DNA of 64,000 bases from Bradyrhizobium sp. NAS80.1 (GCF_001908205.1 NZ_LGHL01000026.1:59687-123686); one strand, 5' to 3'. Positions 8,588 through 17,588 are shown, numbered from the stretch's first letter. Made by a program: numbers and translations. Notes: a model not told the origin generated them from the sequence alone.

Positions 8588-10774
8588 ATGAACAAGCACG
8601 TTTCTCCCAGAATGAACCGCCGAGCCTTCGTCATCGGAAGCGCTGCGCTCGGCACAGGCCTCGCAATCGGCCTCGACATCCCCTTCGGCGGACCGACCGT
8701 GGTTCGCGCCGCCGACGGCTCGCCCGAGGTCAATGCCTGGGTCGTGATTCGGCCCGACGACACCGTGGTGATCCGCGTCGCCCGCTCCGAGATGGGTCAG
8801 GGCTCGCTCACCGGCCTCGCCCAGCTCGTCGCCGAGGAGCTCGAATGCGACTGGTCGAAGGTCACGACCGAGTACCCGACCCCCGGCCAGAGCGTCGCCC
8901 GCAAGCGCGTCTGGGGCGACTTCTCGACCGGCGGCAGCCGCGGCATCCGCACCTCGCAGGAGTATGTCCGCAAGGGCGGCGCCACCGCGCGCCTGATGCT
9001 GATCCAGGCCGCCGCCGACGAGTGGAAGGTGCCGGCCTCCGAGTGCACCGTCGCCAACGGCGTCATCACCCACAAGGCCTCGGGCCGGACCACGACTTAC
9101 GGCAAGGTCGCCGAGGCCGCGGCAAAGCTGACGCCGCCGGCTGAGGTCAAGCTCAAGGACCCGAAGGATTGGACCATCGCAGGCAAAGGCCTGCTACGGC
9201 TCGACACCGCCGACAAGACCACCGGCGCGATGGTGTACGGCATCGACGTCAAGCTGCCGGGCATGCTGAACGCCGCGATCAAGGACTGCCCGGTGTTCGG
9301 CGGCAAGGTGAAGAGCTTTGACGAAGCCAAAGTCGCCGGCATGAAAGGCGTCAAGAAAGTCGTCAAGGTCGGAGATTCCGCGGTCGCGGTCGTTGCCGAC
9401 ACCTGGTGGCACGCCAAGACCGCGCTGGAAGCGCTGCCGATCGTCTGGGACGAGGGCGACAACGCCAAGGTCTCGAGCGAATCGATCGCGAAGTGGCTGA
9501 CCGAGGGCCTCGACAACGAGCAACCGGCCTATGTCGGCAACAAGAACGGCGACGCCAAGGCGGCGATTGCCGGCGCCGCCAAGAAGATCGAGGCCGTCTA
9601 CAACTATCCTTACCAGAACCACGCCACGATGGAGCCGATGAACGCCACCGCGCTCTACACGGCGGACAAATGCGAGGTCTGGTGCGGCACACAGAATGGC
9701 GAGGCTGCGTTCGCGGCGGTGCTGGAAGCCTCGGGCCTGTCGGCGGACAAGTGCGACGTGCACAAGTTGATGCTCGGCGGCGGCTTCGGCCGGCGCGGCA
9801 TGACGGACTATGTCCGCCAGGCCGTCGAGATCGCCAAGCAGATGCCGGGCACGCCGGTCAAGCTGTTGTGGTCTCGCGAAGAGGACATGACGCACGGCAA
9901 ATATCACCCGGTCACCCAGTGCAAGCTGACCGGCGCGTTCGATGCCAACAACAACCTGGTCGCGCTGCACTACCGCCTGTCCGGGCAGTCGATCCTGTTC
10001 TCGCTCCGCCCCGAAGCGCTGCAGAACGGCATGGATCCGGCCGCATTCCAGGGCGTCGCCCAATCCGGCGAGGCCGTGTTCGGCTACTCGGTGCCGAACC
10101 TCCTGATCGAGCACTCGATGCGCAACCCGCACGTTCCGCCCGGCTTCTGGCGCGGCGTGAATGTCAATCACAACGCGATCTACATGGAATGCTTCATGGA
10201 CGAGCTGGCCCATGCCGCAGGCCAGGACCCGCTCGAATTCCGCCGCAAGCTGATGGGCAATCACCCCAAGCATCTGGCGGTGCTCAATGCCGTCGCCGAG
10301 AAGATCGGCTGGAGCAAGCCGGCGCCGCAGGGCGTCTATCGCGGCATCGCGCAGGTGATGGGCTATGCCAGCTATGTCGCCGGCGCCGCCGAAATCTCGG
10401 TGATCGACGGCACCAAGATCAAGGTGCATCGCATCGTCGCCTCCACCGATCCCGGCTACATCGTCAATCCGGCGCAGGTGGAACGGCAGATCGCGGGCTC
10501 CTTCGTCTATGGCCTCTCGGCGCTGTTCTACGGCGGCTGCACCGTCAAGGACGGCCGCATCGAGCAAACCAACTTCGACACCTACAACTCGATGCGCATC
10601 AACGAGATGCCGAAGGTGGAGGCGGTGATGGTGCCGAGCGGCGGATTCTGGGGCGGCGTCGGCGAGCCGACCATCGGCGTCGCAGCCCCCGCGGTGCTCA
10701 ACGCCTATTTCGCGGCGACCGGCAAACGCATCCGCTCGGTGCCGCTGCGCGACCAGAACATCACCTTCGCCTAA
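8588..10774 (+). CDS. Molybdopterin-binding subunit of aldehyde/isoquinoline 1-oxidoreductase (IorB-like)
   Basis: 728 residues. The N-terminus carries a twin-arginine signal (MNRRAFVIGSAALGTGLAIG), so the heterodimer is probably folded in the cytoplasm and exported to the periplasm. Seen: the xanthine dehydrogenase-family Mo-cofactor domains, with EMGQGSLTGLAQLVAEEL, LGGGFGRRG, PPGFWRGVN and the C-terminal GGVGEPTIGVAAPAV loop that holds the catalytic Glu. Two-subunit enzymes of this type hydroxylate N-heterocycles or oxidise aldehydes and usually pass electrons to a cytochrome c. No dedicated cytochrome gene follows, so the acceptor is encoded elsewhere or shared. Substrate not determinable. 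A strong hairpin follows the stop codon. Confidence 0.93.
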   Translation: MNKHVSPRMNRRAFVIGSAALGTGLAIGLDIPFGGPTVVRAADGSPEVNAWVVIRPDDTVVIRVARSEMGQGSLTGLAQLVAEELECDWSKVTTEYPTPGQSVARKRVWGDFSTGGSRGIRTSQEYVRKGGATARLMLIQAAADEWKVPASECTVANGVITHKASGRTTTYGKVAEAAAKLTPPAEVKLKDPKDWTIAGKGLLRLDTADKTTGAMVYGIDVKLPGMLNAAIKDCPVFGGKVKSFDEAKVAGMKGVKKVVKVGDSAVAVVADTWWHAKTALEALPIVWDEGDNAKVSSESIAKWLTEGLDNEQPAYVGNKNGDAKAAIAGAAKKIEAVYNYPYQNHATMEPMNATALYTADKCEVWCGTQNGEAAFAAVLEASGLSADKCDVHKLMLGGGFGRRGMTDYVRQAVEIAKQMPGTPVKLLWSREEDMTHGKYHPVTQCKLTGAFDANNNLVALHYRLSGQSILFSLRPEALQNGMDPAAFQGVAQSGEAVFGYSVPNLLIEHSMRNPHVPPGFWRGVNVNHNAIYMECFMDELAHAAGQDPLEFRRKLMGNHPKHLAVLNAVAEKIGWSKPAPQGVYRGIAQVMGYASYVAGAAEISVIDGTKIKVHRIVASTDPGYIVNPAQVERQIAGSFVYGLSALFYGGCTVKDGRIEQTNFDTYNSMRINEMPKVEAVMVPSGGFWGGVGEPTIGVAAPAVLNAYFAATGKRIRSVPLRDQNITFA

Positions 10775-10779
10775 GAAAC

Positions 10780-10808
10780 GCCGCGGCGGCCACAACGGCC
10801 GCCGCGGC
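10780..10808 (+). terminator. Strong hairpin between the Mo hydroxylase and soxF
   Basis: Perfect 12-base GC-only stem (10780-10791 paired with 10797-10808) around the loop ACAAC, starting five bases after the upstream stop. It lacks a U-run (followed by ACTTTCC), so it may be an RNA-stabilising or partial terminator that separates the sox genes from the hydroxylase operon. Confidence 0.6.
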
Positions 10809-10817
10809 ACTTTCCGG

Positions 10818-12098
10818 ATGAAGTTCATGAATGCGCCGGTGACACGGCGGAATGCCGTCCTCGGCATCACCGCCGCGGCCACATCGTTAGCCGTTCCTTC
10901 GATCCTGCGTGCGCAATCGGCAGGCCGCGTTGTCGTGATCGGCGGCGGGTTCGGGGGCGCGGCCTGTGCTCGCGCGCTCAAACGTGCGCAAGCGAGCTTG
11001 CAGGTCGCCCTCATCGAACCCAACAAGGTGTTCACCGCCTGCCCCTTCAGCAATGAAGTGATCGCCGGCATGCGCGAGATCGAGGCGCAACAGTTCGGCC
11101 ATGACAAGCTCGCCGCCGAGGGTGTCACCGTCGTCGCCCAGGCTGCGACGACCATCGACACGCAAAAGCGCATCGTGACGACGGCGGATGGCACCGCGCT
11201 TGCCTATGACCGCCTCGTTCTCTCACCCGGCATCGACTTTCATATCGAAGCCCTGCCCGGCTACGATGACGCCGCGGCGGAGAAGATGCCGCACGCCTGG
11301 AAGGCCGGCGCGCAGACGCTTCTCTTGCGGAAGCAACTGGAGGCAATGGACGATGGCGGCCTCTTTGCGATCGCGATCCCCGCCAATCCCTCGCGCTGCC
11401 CGCCCGCGCCTTACGAGCGCGCCAGCCTGATCGCGCACTACCTGAAGACGAAGAAGCCGCGCTCGAAAGTGCTGATCCTCGATGCCAAGGACAATTTTTC
11501 CCAGCAGCGGCTGTTCGAGAAGGCGTGGAAGGAGCTTTACGGCGACATGATCGAGCGCATCGCCCTGTCGCAAGGCGGCCGTGTGACCTCGGTCGATCCC
11601 GCGACCAGAACCATCGTCACCGAATTCGGCAACTACACGCCTGACGTCGCCAATGTCATCCCGCCGCAGCGCGCCGGGCGCATCGCTGCGACCGCGGGCG
11701 TCGCGGATGCGACCGGCTGGTGCCCGATCGATCCCGCCACCTTCGAGTCGAAGCTCGTCAAAGACATCCATGTCATCGGCGACGCCTGCCTCGGCGGCGG
11801 CATCCCCAAATCGGCATCCGCTGCAAGCGCCCAGGGCAAGGCCTGCGCCGCCGCCATCGTCAGCCTGCTCTCGGGTCGTGCGCCTGAGGCGCCACGGCTG
11901 ACCGGCGTCTGCTACAACACCGTCGCGCCCGGTTACGGCATTTCGCTCACCGGCAACTACCAGCCCAGGGGCGACATCTTTGCCGAGGTCGAGGGCGGCG
12001 CCACGAGCCCGGTCGATGCGCCGCGCGAGCTGCGCGCCCGCGAGGCGACTGATGCCGAGCGCTGGTTTCAAACCATCACGGCGGACACCTTTGGCTAG
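10818..12098 (+). CDS. soxF: Flavocytochrome c sulfide dehydrogenase flavoprotein-type subunit (SoxF-like)
   Basis: 426 residues, periplasmic FAD protein. Twin-arginine signal (TRRNAVLGITAAATSLAV) is followed by the FAD-binding VVVIGGGFGGAACARAL. The FCSD-typical segments ANPSRCPPAPYERASL and GVCYNTVAPGYGISL contain the cysteines expected for the redox-active disulfide, and the C-terminal FCSD flavin-binding domain is present. In sulfur oxidisers SoxF oxidises sulfide, with a SoxE cytochrome, and can reactivate the Sox carrier. No soxE is visible here. Start at 10818 or the internal ATG 10827 cannot be decided; neither has a strong ribosome site. It is first in the operon soxF-X-Y-Z-A and its 3' end overlaps the proposed soxX start. 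Confidence 0.88.
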   Translation: MKFMNAPVTRRNAVLGITAAATSLAVPSILRAQSAGRVVVIGGGFGGAACARALKRAQASLQVALIEPNKVFTACPFSNEVIAGMREIEAQQFGHDKLAAEGVTVVAQAATTIDTQKRIVTTADGTALAYDRLVLSPGIDFHIEALPGYDDAAAEKMPHAWKAGAQTLLLRKQLEAMDDGGLFAIAIPANPSRCPPAPYERASLIAHYLKTKKPRSKVLILDAKDNFSQQRLFEKAWKELYGDMIERIALSQGGRVTSVDPATRTIVTEFGNYTPDVANVIPPQRAGRIAATAGVADATGWCPIDPATFESKLVKDIHVIGDACLGGGIPKSASAASAQGKACAAAIVSLLSGRAPEAPRLTGVCYNTVAPGYGISLTGNYQPRGDIFAEVEGGATSPVDAPRELRAREATDAERWFQTITADTFG

Positions 12099-12543
12099 AT
12101 CATCCGTCCATATCGCAGCGCTGATCGCCGCCAGTCTCGCCTTCGCCTGCGCTGCGAGCGCTGACGAGCTTGCGTCCTACAAGATCGTCGGCGACGGCAT
12201 TCCGGAACCACTCACGGGCTCGCCCGGCGACGGCGTGCGTGGCCGCGCGCTTGTGCTTGCGCGCACCACCACCTGCATCCTCTGCCATTCCGGCCCGTTC
12301 CCGGAAACGCGGTTCCAGGGCGACCTGGCCCCTGACCTCACCGGCGCCGGGAACCGCTCGACGACGAGCCAGTTGCGGCTTCGACTGGTCGATGCGTCGC
12401 GCTTCAACCCGGAGACCATCATGCCGTCCTTTTATCGCATGGGCGGCTTGGTACGCGTCGGGCGCAATTTCGCCGGCAAGCCGATATTGTCGGCCGCGGA
12501 GATCGAGGACATCGTGGCTTTTCTTGCAACGCTTCGGGACTAG
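12091..12543 (+). CDS. soxX: Sulfur oxidation c-type cytochrome SoxX
   Basis: About 150 residues from a TTG at 12091, which overlaps the soxF stop by eight bases and gives a signal peptide of normal length (VHIAALIAASLAFACAASA). The in-frame ATG further upstream would lie deep within soxF and is unlikely. One heme c site (CILCH) and a probable Met axial ligand in IMPSFY. SoxX pairs with SoxA to form the periplasmic cytochrome that covalently attaches the sulfur substrate to SoxY. Order and overlaps place it in a single operon with soxYZA. Confidence 0.87.
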   Translation: MARSSVHIAALIAASLAFACAASADELASYKIVGDGIPEPLTGSPGDGVRGRALVLARTTTCILCHSGPFPETRFQGDLAPDLTGAGNRSTTSQLRLRLVDASRFNPETIMPSFYRMGGLVRVGRNFAGKPILSAAEIEDIVAFLATLRD

Positions 12544-12551
12544 GCCTGTTC

Positions 12552-13019
12552 ATGCAAACCACGCGACGACAATTCCTGAGCCTTGCCGGAGGCGTCACGG
12601 CGGCCGGCACGATCCCGATCGTCACGCTGCGGCCGCTCGAGGCGACACCGGCGATGCTCAACACGGCAATCCGCAACGTCGTCGGTGAGGCACCAATTCG
12701 CACCGGAAAGGTGAAGCTCGACATTCCGCCGCTGGTCGAGAACGGCAACACGGTGCCGATGACAGTGAGCGTCGCAAGCCCGATGACGGCGGACGACTAC
12801 GTCAAGAGCATCCACGTCTTCAACGAGAAGAACCCGCAGCCGAACATCGGCAATTTCCATCTCGGCCCCTCCTCCGGCCGCGCCCAGGTCTCGACCCGGA
12901 TCCGGCTCGCTGATACCCAGAAGGTGGTCGCGATCGCCCGCCTCTCCGACGACACGTTCTGGCAGGTCGCAGCCGACATCGTCGTGACGCTGGCCGCCTG
13001 TACCGAGGAGGTGAACTGA
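12552..13019 (+). CDS. soxY: Thiosulfate oxidation carrier protein SoxY, with an atypical C-terminus
   Basis: 155 residues. Twin-arginine signal (TTRRQFLSLAGGVTAAG), then the SoxY fold (IRTGKVKLDIPPLVENGNTVP, SPMTADDYVKSIHVF). In canonical SoxY the chain ends in GGCGG, a flexible arm whose cysteine carries the sulfur intermediate. Here the chain ends VTLAACTEEVN. A cysteine is at about the right place, but the flanking glycines are replaced and six residues follow. The carrier chemistry may persist with a less mobile arm, or the protein may have a changed role. The stop overlaps the soxZ start (TGATG), consistent with formation of a SoxYZ dimer. Confidence 0.9.
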   Translation: MQTTRRQFLSLAGGVTAAGTIPIVTLRPLEATPAMLNTAIRNVVGEAPIRTGKVKLDIPPLVENGNTVPMTVSVASPMTADDYVKSIHVFNEKNPQPNIGNFHLGPSSGRAQVSTRIRLADTQKVVAIARLSDDTFWQVAADIVVTLAACTEEVN

Positions 13020-13336
13020 TGGCCGCCCTCATCAACGTTCCAGCTAAAGCCAAACGCGGCGCCATCATCGAGATCCGGACGCTGACCTCGCACATCATGG
13101 AGACCGGCTTCCGCCACACCGCTGCCGGCGACGTCGTGCCGCGCGACATCATCACGAGCTTCACCTGCCGCTACAACGGCGCCGAGATCTTTCGCGCCGA
13201 TCTCTTTCCGGCGATCGCCGCCAATCCATATTTGTCTTTCTTCACGGTCGCCAAGGAGAGCGGCAAGTTCGAGTTCGAGTGGATTGGCGACAACGGCTAT
13301 TCGTCCACCGCGTCGGCATCGATCACGGTCGAATGA
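13019..13336 (+). CDS. soxZ: Thiosulfate oxidation carrier complex protein SoxZ
   Basis: 105 residues, the normal length. Seen: the conserved start NVPAKAKRGAIIEIRTLTSH-MET-GFR and the immunoglobulin-like beta strands ending in GDNGYSSTASASITVE. It lacks its own signal peptide and is co-exported with SoxY by the twin-arginine route in known systems. It starts one base before the end of soxY and its stop overlaps the soxA start (ATGA at 13333-13336). Confidence 0.93.
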   Translation: MAALINVPAKAKRGAIIEIRTLTSHIMETGFRHTAAGDVVPRDIITSFTCRYNGAEIFRADLFPAIAANPYLSFFTVAKESGKFEFEWIGDNGYSSTASASITVE

Positions 13337-14112
13337 TCTTTTGGCGGGCCATAGCGGCGGCAACTCTGTTTGCCACGACCCCGGCCTTGCTCGCCGGCGA
13401 AATCCCGCCCGACGCGCGCCGCTCGGGCTACGCCTTCATGGGGCCGGACACGCAGGCGATGCAGGATGACGACACCATCAATCCAGGCATGCTGTTCGTG
13501 CTCGATGGCGAGGCGCTGTGGGGAAGGAAGAGCGGCAGTGCGAACAAAGCCTGCGCGGATTGCCATGGCGATGCACGCAGCAGCATGAAGGGCGTCGCGG
13601 CACGCTACCCCGCCTTCGACAAGGCGAGCGGGCGCCCCGTCACGCTCGACCAGCGCATCAACCTCTGCCGTGCCAATCACCAGCAGGCGACGCCGCTGCC
13701 CTATGAGAGCCGCGACCTGCTGGCACTGTCCGCTTTCGTCGCCCACCAATCGCGCGGCGTCGCAATCACGGCCGGCGATGATCCGCAACTGAAGCCCTTC
13801 ATCGAACAGGGACGCGACCTCTTCATGCAGCGCGAGGGACAGCTCAACCTCGCCTGCACCAATTGCCACGACGACAACTTCAACAAGCGTCTTGCCGGCG
13901 CGCCGATCACGCAGGGGCAGCCAACCGGCTATCCGCTCTACCGCCTGGAGTGGCAGACGCTGGGATCCCTGGAGCGGCGGCTGCGCAGTTGCATGAGCGG
14001 CGTCCGCGCCCAGGCCTATGATTATGGCTCGCCCGAGCTGGTCGCGCTCGAACTCTACCTGATGTCACGGGCGCGCGGCCTGCCAATGGAGACACCGGCC
14101 GTGCGTCCCTGA
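13333..14112 (+). CDS. soxA: Sulfur oxidation c-type cytochrome SoxA (diheme)
   Basis: 259 residues from the ATG overlapping the soxZ stop. A Sec signal (FWRAIAAATLFATTPALLAG) precedes the conserved RRSGYAFMGPDTQAMQDDD. Two heme c sites (CADCH about residue 77 and CTNCH about 177) mark the two-heme SoxA type. The catalytic cysteine ligand is in RLRSCMSGVRAQ. With SoxX it links the sulfane sulfur of thiosulfate to SoxY. SoxB, which would then hydrolyse the sulfonate, and SoxCD are absent from the sequence on either side within the window, so the pathway here is incomplete. Confidence 0.93.
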   Translation: MIFWRAIAAATLFATTPALLAGEIPPDARRSGYAFMGPDTQAMQDDDTINPGMLFVLDGEALWGRKSGSANKACADCHGDARSSMKGVAARYPAFDKASGRPVTLDQRINLCRANHQQATPLPYESRDLLALSAFVAHQSRGVAITAGDDPQLKPFIEQGRDLFMQREGQLNLACTNCHDDNFNKRLAGAPITQGQPTGYPLYRLEWQTLGSLERRLRSCMSGVRAQAYDYGSPELVALELYLMSRARGLPMETPAVRP

Positions 14113-14193
14113 TCCGGAGATTAGGACTAGGCAGGCGCGACATGGTCGCTAGTATCCTTCCCAAAGAAAATGAGCCAAAGGGAGGGACTTGAA

Positions 14194-15519
14194 GTGACCA
14201 ACCACAACATCTCGCGCCGTACGCTGTTGACTGGCACTGCCGCGGCTGGCGCGCTCAGCCTGACCGGAATGCCGGCGCGCGCCGAGGTCAACTGGAAGAA
14301 GTACGCCGGGACCAAGCTGGAGGTGATCCTCGCCAAGGGCCCCCGCGGCGACAACCTGCAGAAATACGTCAAGGAGTTCACCGACCTCACCGGCATCCAG
14401 GTTGAATCCGAACAGATTCCCGAGCAGCAACAACGCCAGAAATGCGTCATCGAGCTCACCTCGGGCCGGCCGAGCTTCGACGTCGTCCATCTCAGCTATC
14501 ACGTGCAGAAGCGGCAGTTCGAGAAGGCCGGCTGGCTCGCCGACATGACGCCCTATATGAAGGACCCGACGCTGACCGCGCCCGACCTCGTCGAGAGCGA
14601 CTTCTCGGCGGCCGGCCTGCAATACGCCAAGAACGACAAGGGCCAGATGCTGTCGCTGCCCTGGTCGGTCGACTATTTCATCCTCTACTACAACAAGGAG
14701 CTGTTCCAGAAGAAGGGTGTCCCCGTGCCCAAGACGCTGGACGAGATGGTCACGGCTGCCGAAAAACTCACCGATACCAAGGAAGGCACCTACGGCTTCG
14801 TCGGGCGCGGCTTGCGTAACGCCAACATGACGTTGTGGACCAACTTCTTCCTCAACTATGGCGGCGAATTCCTCGACGCCAAGGGCAACATCCTCACGGA
14901 CGGTCCGGAAGCGATCGCGGCGACAAAACTCTATCAGACGCTGCTGACGAAAGTCGCTCCGCCCGGCGTCGCCGGCTTCAACTGGATGGAGTCGATGGCC
15001 TCGTTCACACAAGGACGTTCGGCGATGTGGATCGACGGTGTCGGTTGGGCGCCACCGCTGGAAGATCCGGCCGCCTCACGCGTCGTCGGCAAGGTCGGCT
15101 ACACCGTCGTGCCGGCCGGACCGAAGGGCCAGTATTCGGCCACCTATGGCGACGGCATCGGCATTGCCGCAGCGAGCAAGAACAAGGAAGCCGCTTATCT
15201 GCTTTGCCAGTGGGTCGTCTCGAAGACGCAAGGAGCACGGCTGCTGCAGGCCGGCGGCGGCGTGCCGTTCCGCAACTCGATCCTGAACGATGCGGAGGTC
15301 CAGAAGGGCGTCAAGATGCCCAAGGAGTGGCTGCAGTCCGTGATCGATTCCGGCAAGATCAGCAAGCTCGGCCTTCCCGTGGTCATTCCGGTCGCCGAGT
15401 TCCGCGATATCGTCGGCGCGGCGCTCACCGCGACCCTGTCCGGCGCCGATCCTGCGACTGAACTGAAGAAGGCCAACGATCAGTACCGGCCGATCCTGGA
15501 GCGCAGCGAAAAGGCGTGA
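14194..15519 (+). CDS. ABC transporter extracellular solute-binding protein, carbohydrate (family 1) type
   Basis: 441 residues from the GTG at 14194, chosen over the in-frame ATG at 14170 because GGGAGGG sits at 14180-14186, seven bases upstream. Twin-arginine signal (SRRTLLTGTAAAGALSLTG), then a type-1 extracellular binding fold (FDVVHLSY, SVDYFILYYNKELFQKKGVPVPKT, GRSAMWIDG). It delivers a sugar-like or polyol ligand to the two permeases that follow. GTGA overlap with the first permease. No ATP-binding subunit is encoded alongside. Confidence 0.92.
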   Translation: MTNHNISRRTLLTGTAAAGALSLTGMPARAEVNWKKYAGTKLEVILAKGPRGDNLQKYVKEFTDLTGIQVESEQIPEQQQRQKCVIELTSGRPSFDVVHLSYHVQKRQFEKAGWLADMTPYMKDPTLTAPDLVESDFSAAGLQYAKNDKGQMLSLPWSVDYFILYYNKELFQKKGVPVPKTLDEMVTAAEKLTDTKEGTYGFVGRGLRNANMTLWTNFFLNYGGEFLDAKGNILTDGPEAIAATKLYQTLLTKVAPPGVAGFNWMESMASFTQGRSAMWIDGVGWAPPLEDPAASRVVGKVGYTVVPAGPKGQYSATYGDGIGIAAASKNKEAAYLLCQWVVSKTQGARLLQAGGGVPFRNSILNDAEVQKGVKMPKEWLQSVIDSGKISKLGLPVVIPVAEFRDIVGAALTATLSGADPATELKKANDQYRPILERSEKA

Positions 15520-16454
15520 GTGCGTTGACACAATCGTCTCCGGCCGCGGCACAGTCAGGTGCCGCGCCGGAGAAGGAGTTGCGGCCACCGTCCTACTGGC
15601 CGTTCGTGGTGCCGGCGCTGGTCGTCGTGCTCGCCATCATCATTTTCCCATGGGTGTTCACGATCTGGATGAGCCTGAATGAGTGGAAGGTCGGCTCGCC
15701 GACCACCTTCGTTGGGCTCTCCAACTATCTGCGGCTGACGGGCGATCCCCGCTTCATCGAGGCCATCGGACATACACTGGTTTACACCGTGCTGTCCGTG
15801 CTGCTGCCACTCGTGCTTGGCACGCTCGCAGCCGTCGTGTTTCACCAGAAATTCGCCGGCCGCGGCTTCCTGCGCGGCATCTTCATCATGCCGATGATGG
15901 CAACGCCCGTCGCGATTGCGCTGGTCTGGACCATGATGTTCCACCCGCAGCTCGGGGTGCTGAACTACCTGCTGTCGCTGGTCGGTATCTCGCCGCAGCT
16001 CTGGGTCTTTCATCCCGCAACCGTCATCCCGTCGCTGGTGCTGGTCGAAACCTGGCAATGGACGCCGCTCGTGATGCTGATCGTGCTCGGCGGCCTCGCC
16101 GCGATCCCGACCGAGCCCTATGAGAGCGCACAGATCGACGGTGCGAACTTCTGGCAGGTGTTCCGCTTCATCACCCTGCCGCTGATCATGCCATTCCTGT
16201 TCATCGCCGGCATGATCCGCATGATAGACGCGGTGAAGAGTTTTGACATCATCTTCGCGATCACGCAGGGCGGACCCGGCTCGGCGTCGGAGACGATAAA
16301 CATCTATCTCTACAGCGTCGCCTTCACCTATTACGACCTCGGCTACGGCTCGGCGATCGCCGTGGTGTTCTTCCTGCTGATAGTCCTGCTTGCGGCCGTG
16401 ATGCTCTACGCCCGCCAGCGCATGCTGTGGACCGAAATCGCGAGCGGCGCATGA
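15516..16454 (+). CDS. ABC transporter permease, MalF-like
   Basis: 312 residues with six or so transmembrane helices and a soluble 25-residue N-terminus. Seen: the EAA loop (ESAQIDGANFWQVFRFITLPLIMP), which docks on the ATPase, and TQGGPGSASETINIYLY typical of MalF/UgpA-type inner-membrane permeases. GTG start inside the stop of the binding-protein gene; its stop overlaps the next permease start (ATGA). Carbohydrate-type importer subunit; ligand unknown. Confidence 0.92.
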   Translation: MSALTQSSPAAAQSGAAPEKELRPPSYWPFVVPALVVVLAIIIFPWVFTIWMSLNEWKVGSPTTFVGLSNYLRLTGDPRFIEAIGHTLVYTVLSVLLPLVLGTLAAVVFHQKFAGRGFLRGIFIMPMMATPVAIALVWTMMFHPQLGVLNYLLSLVGISPQLWVFHPATVIPSLVLVETWQWTPLVMLIVLGGLAAIPTEPYESAQIDGANFWQVFRFITLPLIMPFLFIAGMIRMIDAVKSFDIIFAITQGGPGSASETINIYLYSVAFTYYDLGYGSAIAVVFFLLIVLLAAVMLYARQRMLWTEIASGA

Positions 16455-17275
16455 CCCCACGTCAGATCATCGGCAGGATCGGCTTGTGGTTCGCGGTGTT
16501 CGTCATCGTGTCCCCGGCGATCCTGTTCTTCCTCTGGATGGCGTCGCTGTCACTCAAGTTCGAGGTCGACAATGCCGCCTACCCGCCGGTGTTCATCCCC
16601 GAGCATTTCGCGTGGAAGAACTATGCCGACGTGCTCGCCTCCAACCGCTTCCTGACCTATTTCATCAACAGCCTGATCGTCACCGGTAGCGCGACCGCGC
16701 TGGCGCTGCTCGTCGGCGTCCCCGCCGGCTATGGCATCGCGCGCATGGCCGCGCATAAATCCGCGATCGTGATCCTGATCGCTCGTATCACGCCCGGCCT
16801 GTCCTATCTGATCCCGCTCTTCCTGCTGTTTCAGTGGCTCGGATTACTCGGCACGCTGGTGCCGCAAATCATCATCCACCTCGTGGTGACGGTGCCGATC
16901 GTGATCTGGATCATGATCGGCTATTTCGAGACCACGCCGATGGAGCTGGAAGAAGCCGCATTGATCGACGGCGCCACGCGCTGGCAGGTGTTCCGCCACG
17001 TCGCTCTTCCGATCGCCCGGCCCGGCATCGCGGTCGCCTTCATCCTGGCCGTGATCTTCTCCTGGAACAACTTTGTGTTCGGCATCGTGCTGGCGGGACG
17101 CGAGACACGCACCCTGCCCGTTGCCGTCTACAACATGATCTCGTTCGACCAGCTGAGCTGGGGGCCGCTCGCCGCTGCCGCTCTGATCGTCACCTTCCCG
17201 GTGCTGCTGCTGACGGTGCTGGCCCAGCGGCAGATCGTCGCCGGGCTCACTGCGGGCGCGGTGAAAGGCGGATAA
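16451..17275 (+). CDS. ABC transporter permease, MalG-like
   Basis: 274 residues from the ATG at 16451, which overlaps the upstream stop. Six helices; the EAA loop is EEAALIDGATRWQVFRHVALPIARPG and the chain ends GLTAGAVKGG, the usual MalG-type C-terminus that contacts the ATPase. It pairs with the MalF-like subunit. A MalK/UgpC-type ATPase should be the next gene but none follows; a shared ATPase encoded elsewhere is presumed. Confidence 0.92.
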   Translation: MTPRQIIGRIGLWFAVFVIVSPAILFFLWMASLSLKFEVDNAAYPPVFIPEHFAWKNYADVLASNRFLTYFINSLIVTGSATALALLVGVPAGYGIARMAAHKSAIVILIARITPGLSYLIPLFLLFQWLGLLGTLVPQIIIHLVVTVPIVIWIMIGYFETTPMELEEAALIDGATRWQVFRHVALPIARPGIAVAFILAVIFSWNNFVFGIVLAGRETRTLPVAVYNMISFDQLSWGPLAAAALIVTFPVLLLTVLAQRQIVAGLTAGAVKGG

Positions 17276-17588
17276 GCACACCTCATCGTCAGCCGGCCAA
17301 GCCGAACGAGCGATGAGGCCAGCCGCCGCGCATGCAGAACGATCCCAAGGAAGACAAGGCCTGGTTCTTTGCGCGGGCCTGTTGTCCGTAAGCGGCCGAT
17401 CAACGAGAGGCTCGTGCCCCGCTCCAGTATCCCATGGTTAACGGCCGCCCAGACTAGCTGTCATTCTCCTTAGACATGCATCAACGCTTTTGGCTTAGAC
17501 CGCCCATCTTCGCCGCGTAGCCGGATCCTTGGCTCGCGGCTTGCACACTTCGTCGCATCGTTGTTCTCAGGGAAGAGAGTGGTCTGAA
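17276..17588. other. Intergenic region, 313 bases
   Basis: Holds no convincing gene. The last 20 bases carry GGGAAGAGAG, the ribosome site for the acyltransferase at 17589. An ATPase gene expected for the preceding importer is not here, not even as a fragment. Confidence 0.4.

Noticed and set aside
9194..11194. 666-codon open frame antisense to the Mo hydroxylase and soxF
   Set aside because: Spans two genuine genes on the other strand and a hairpin; no motif.
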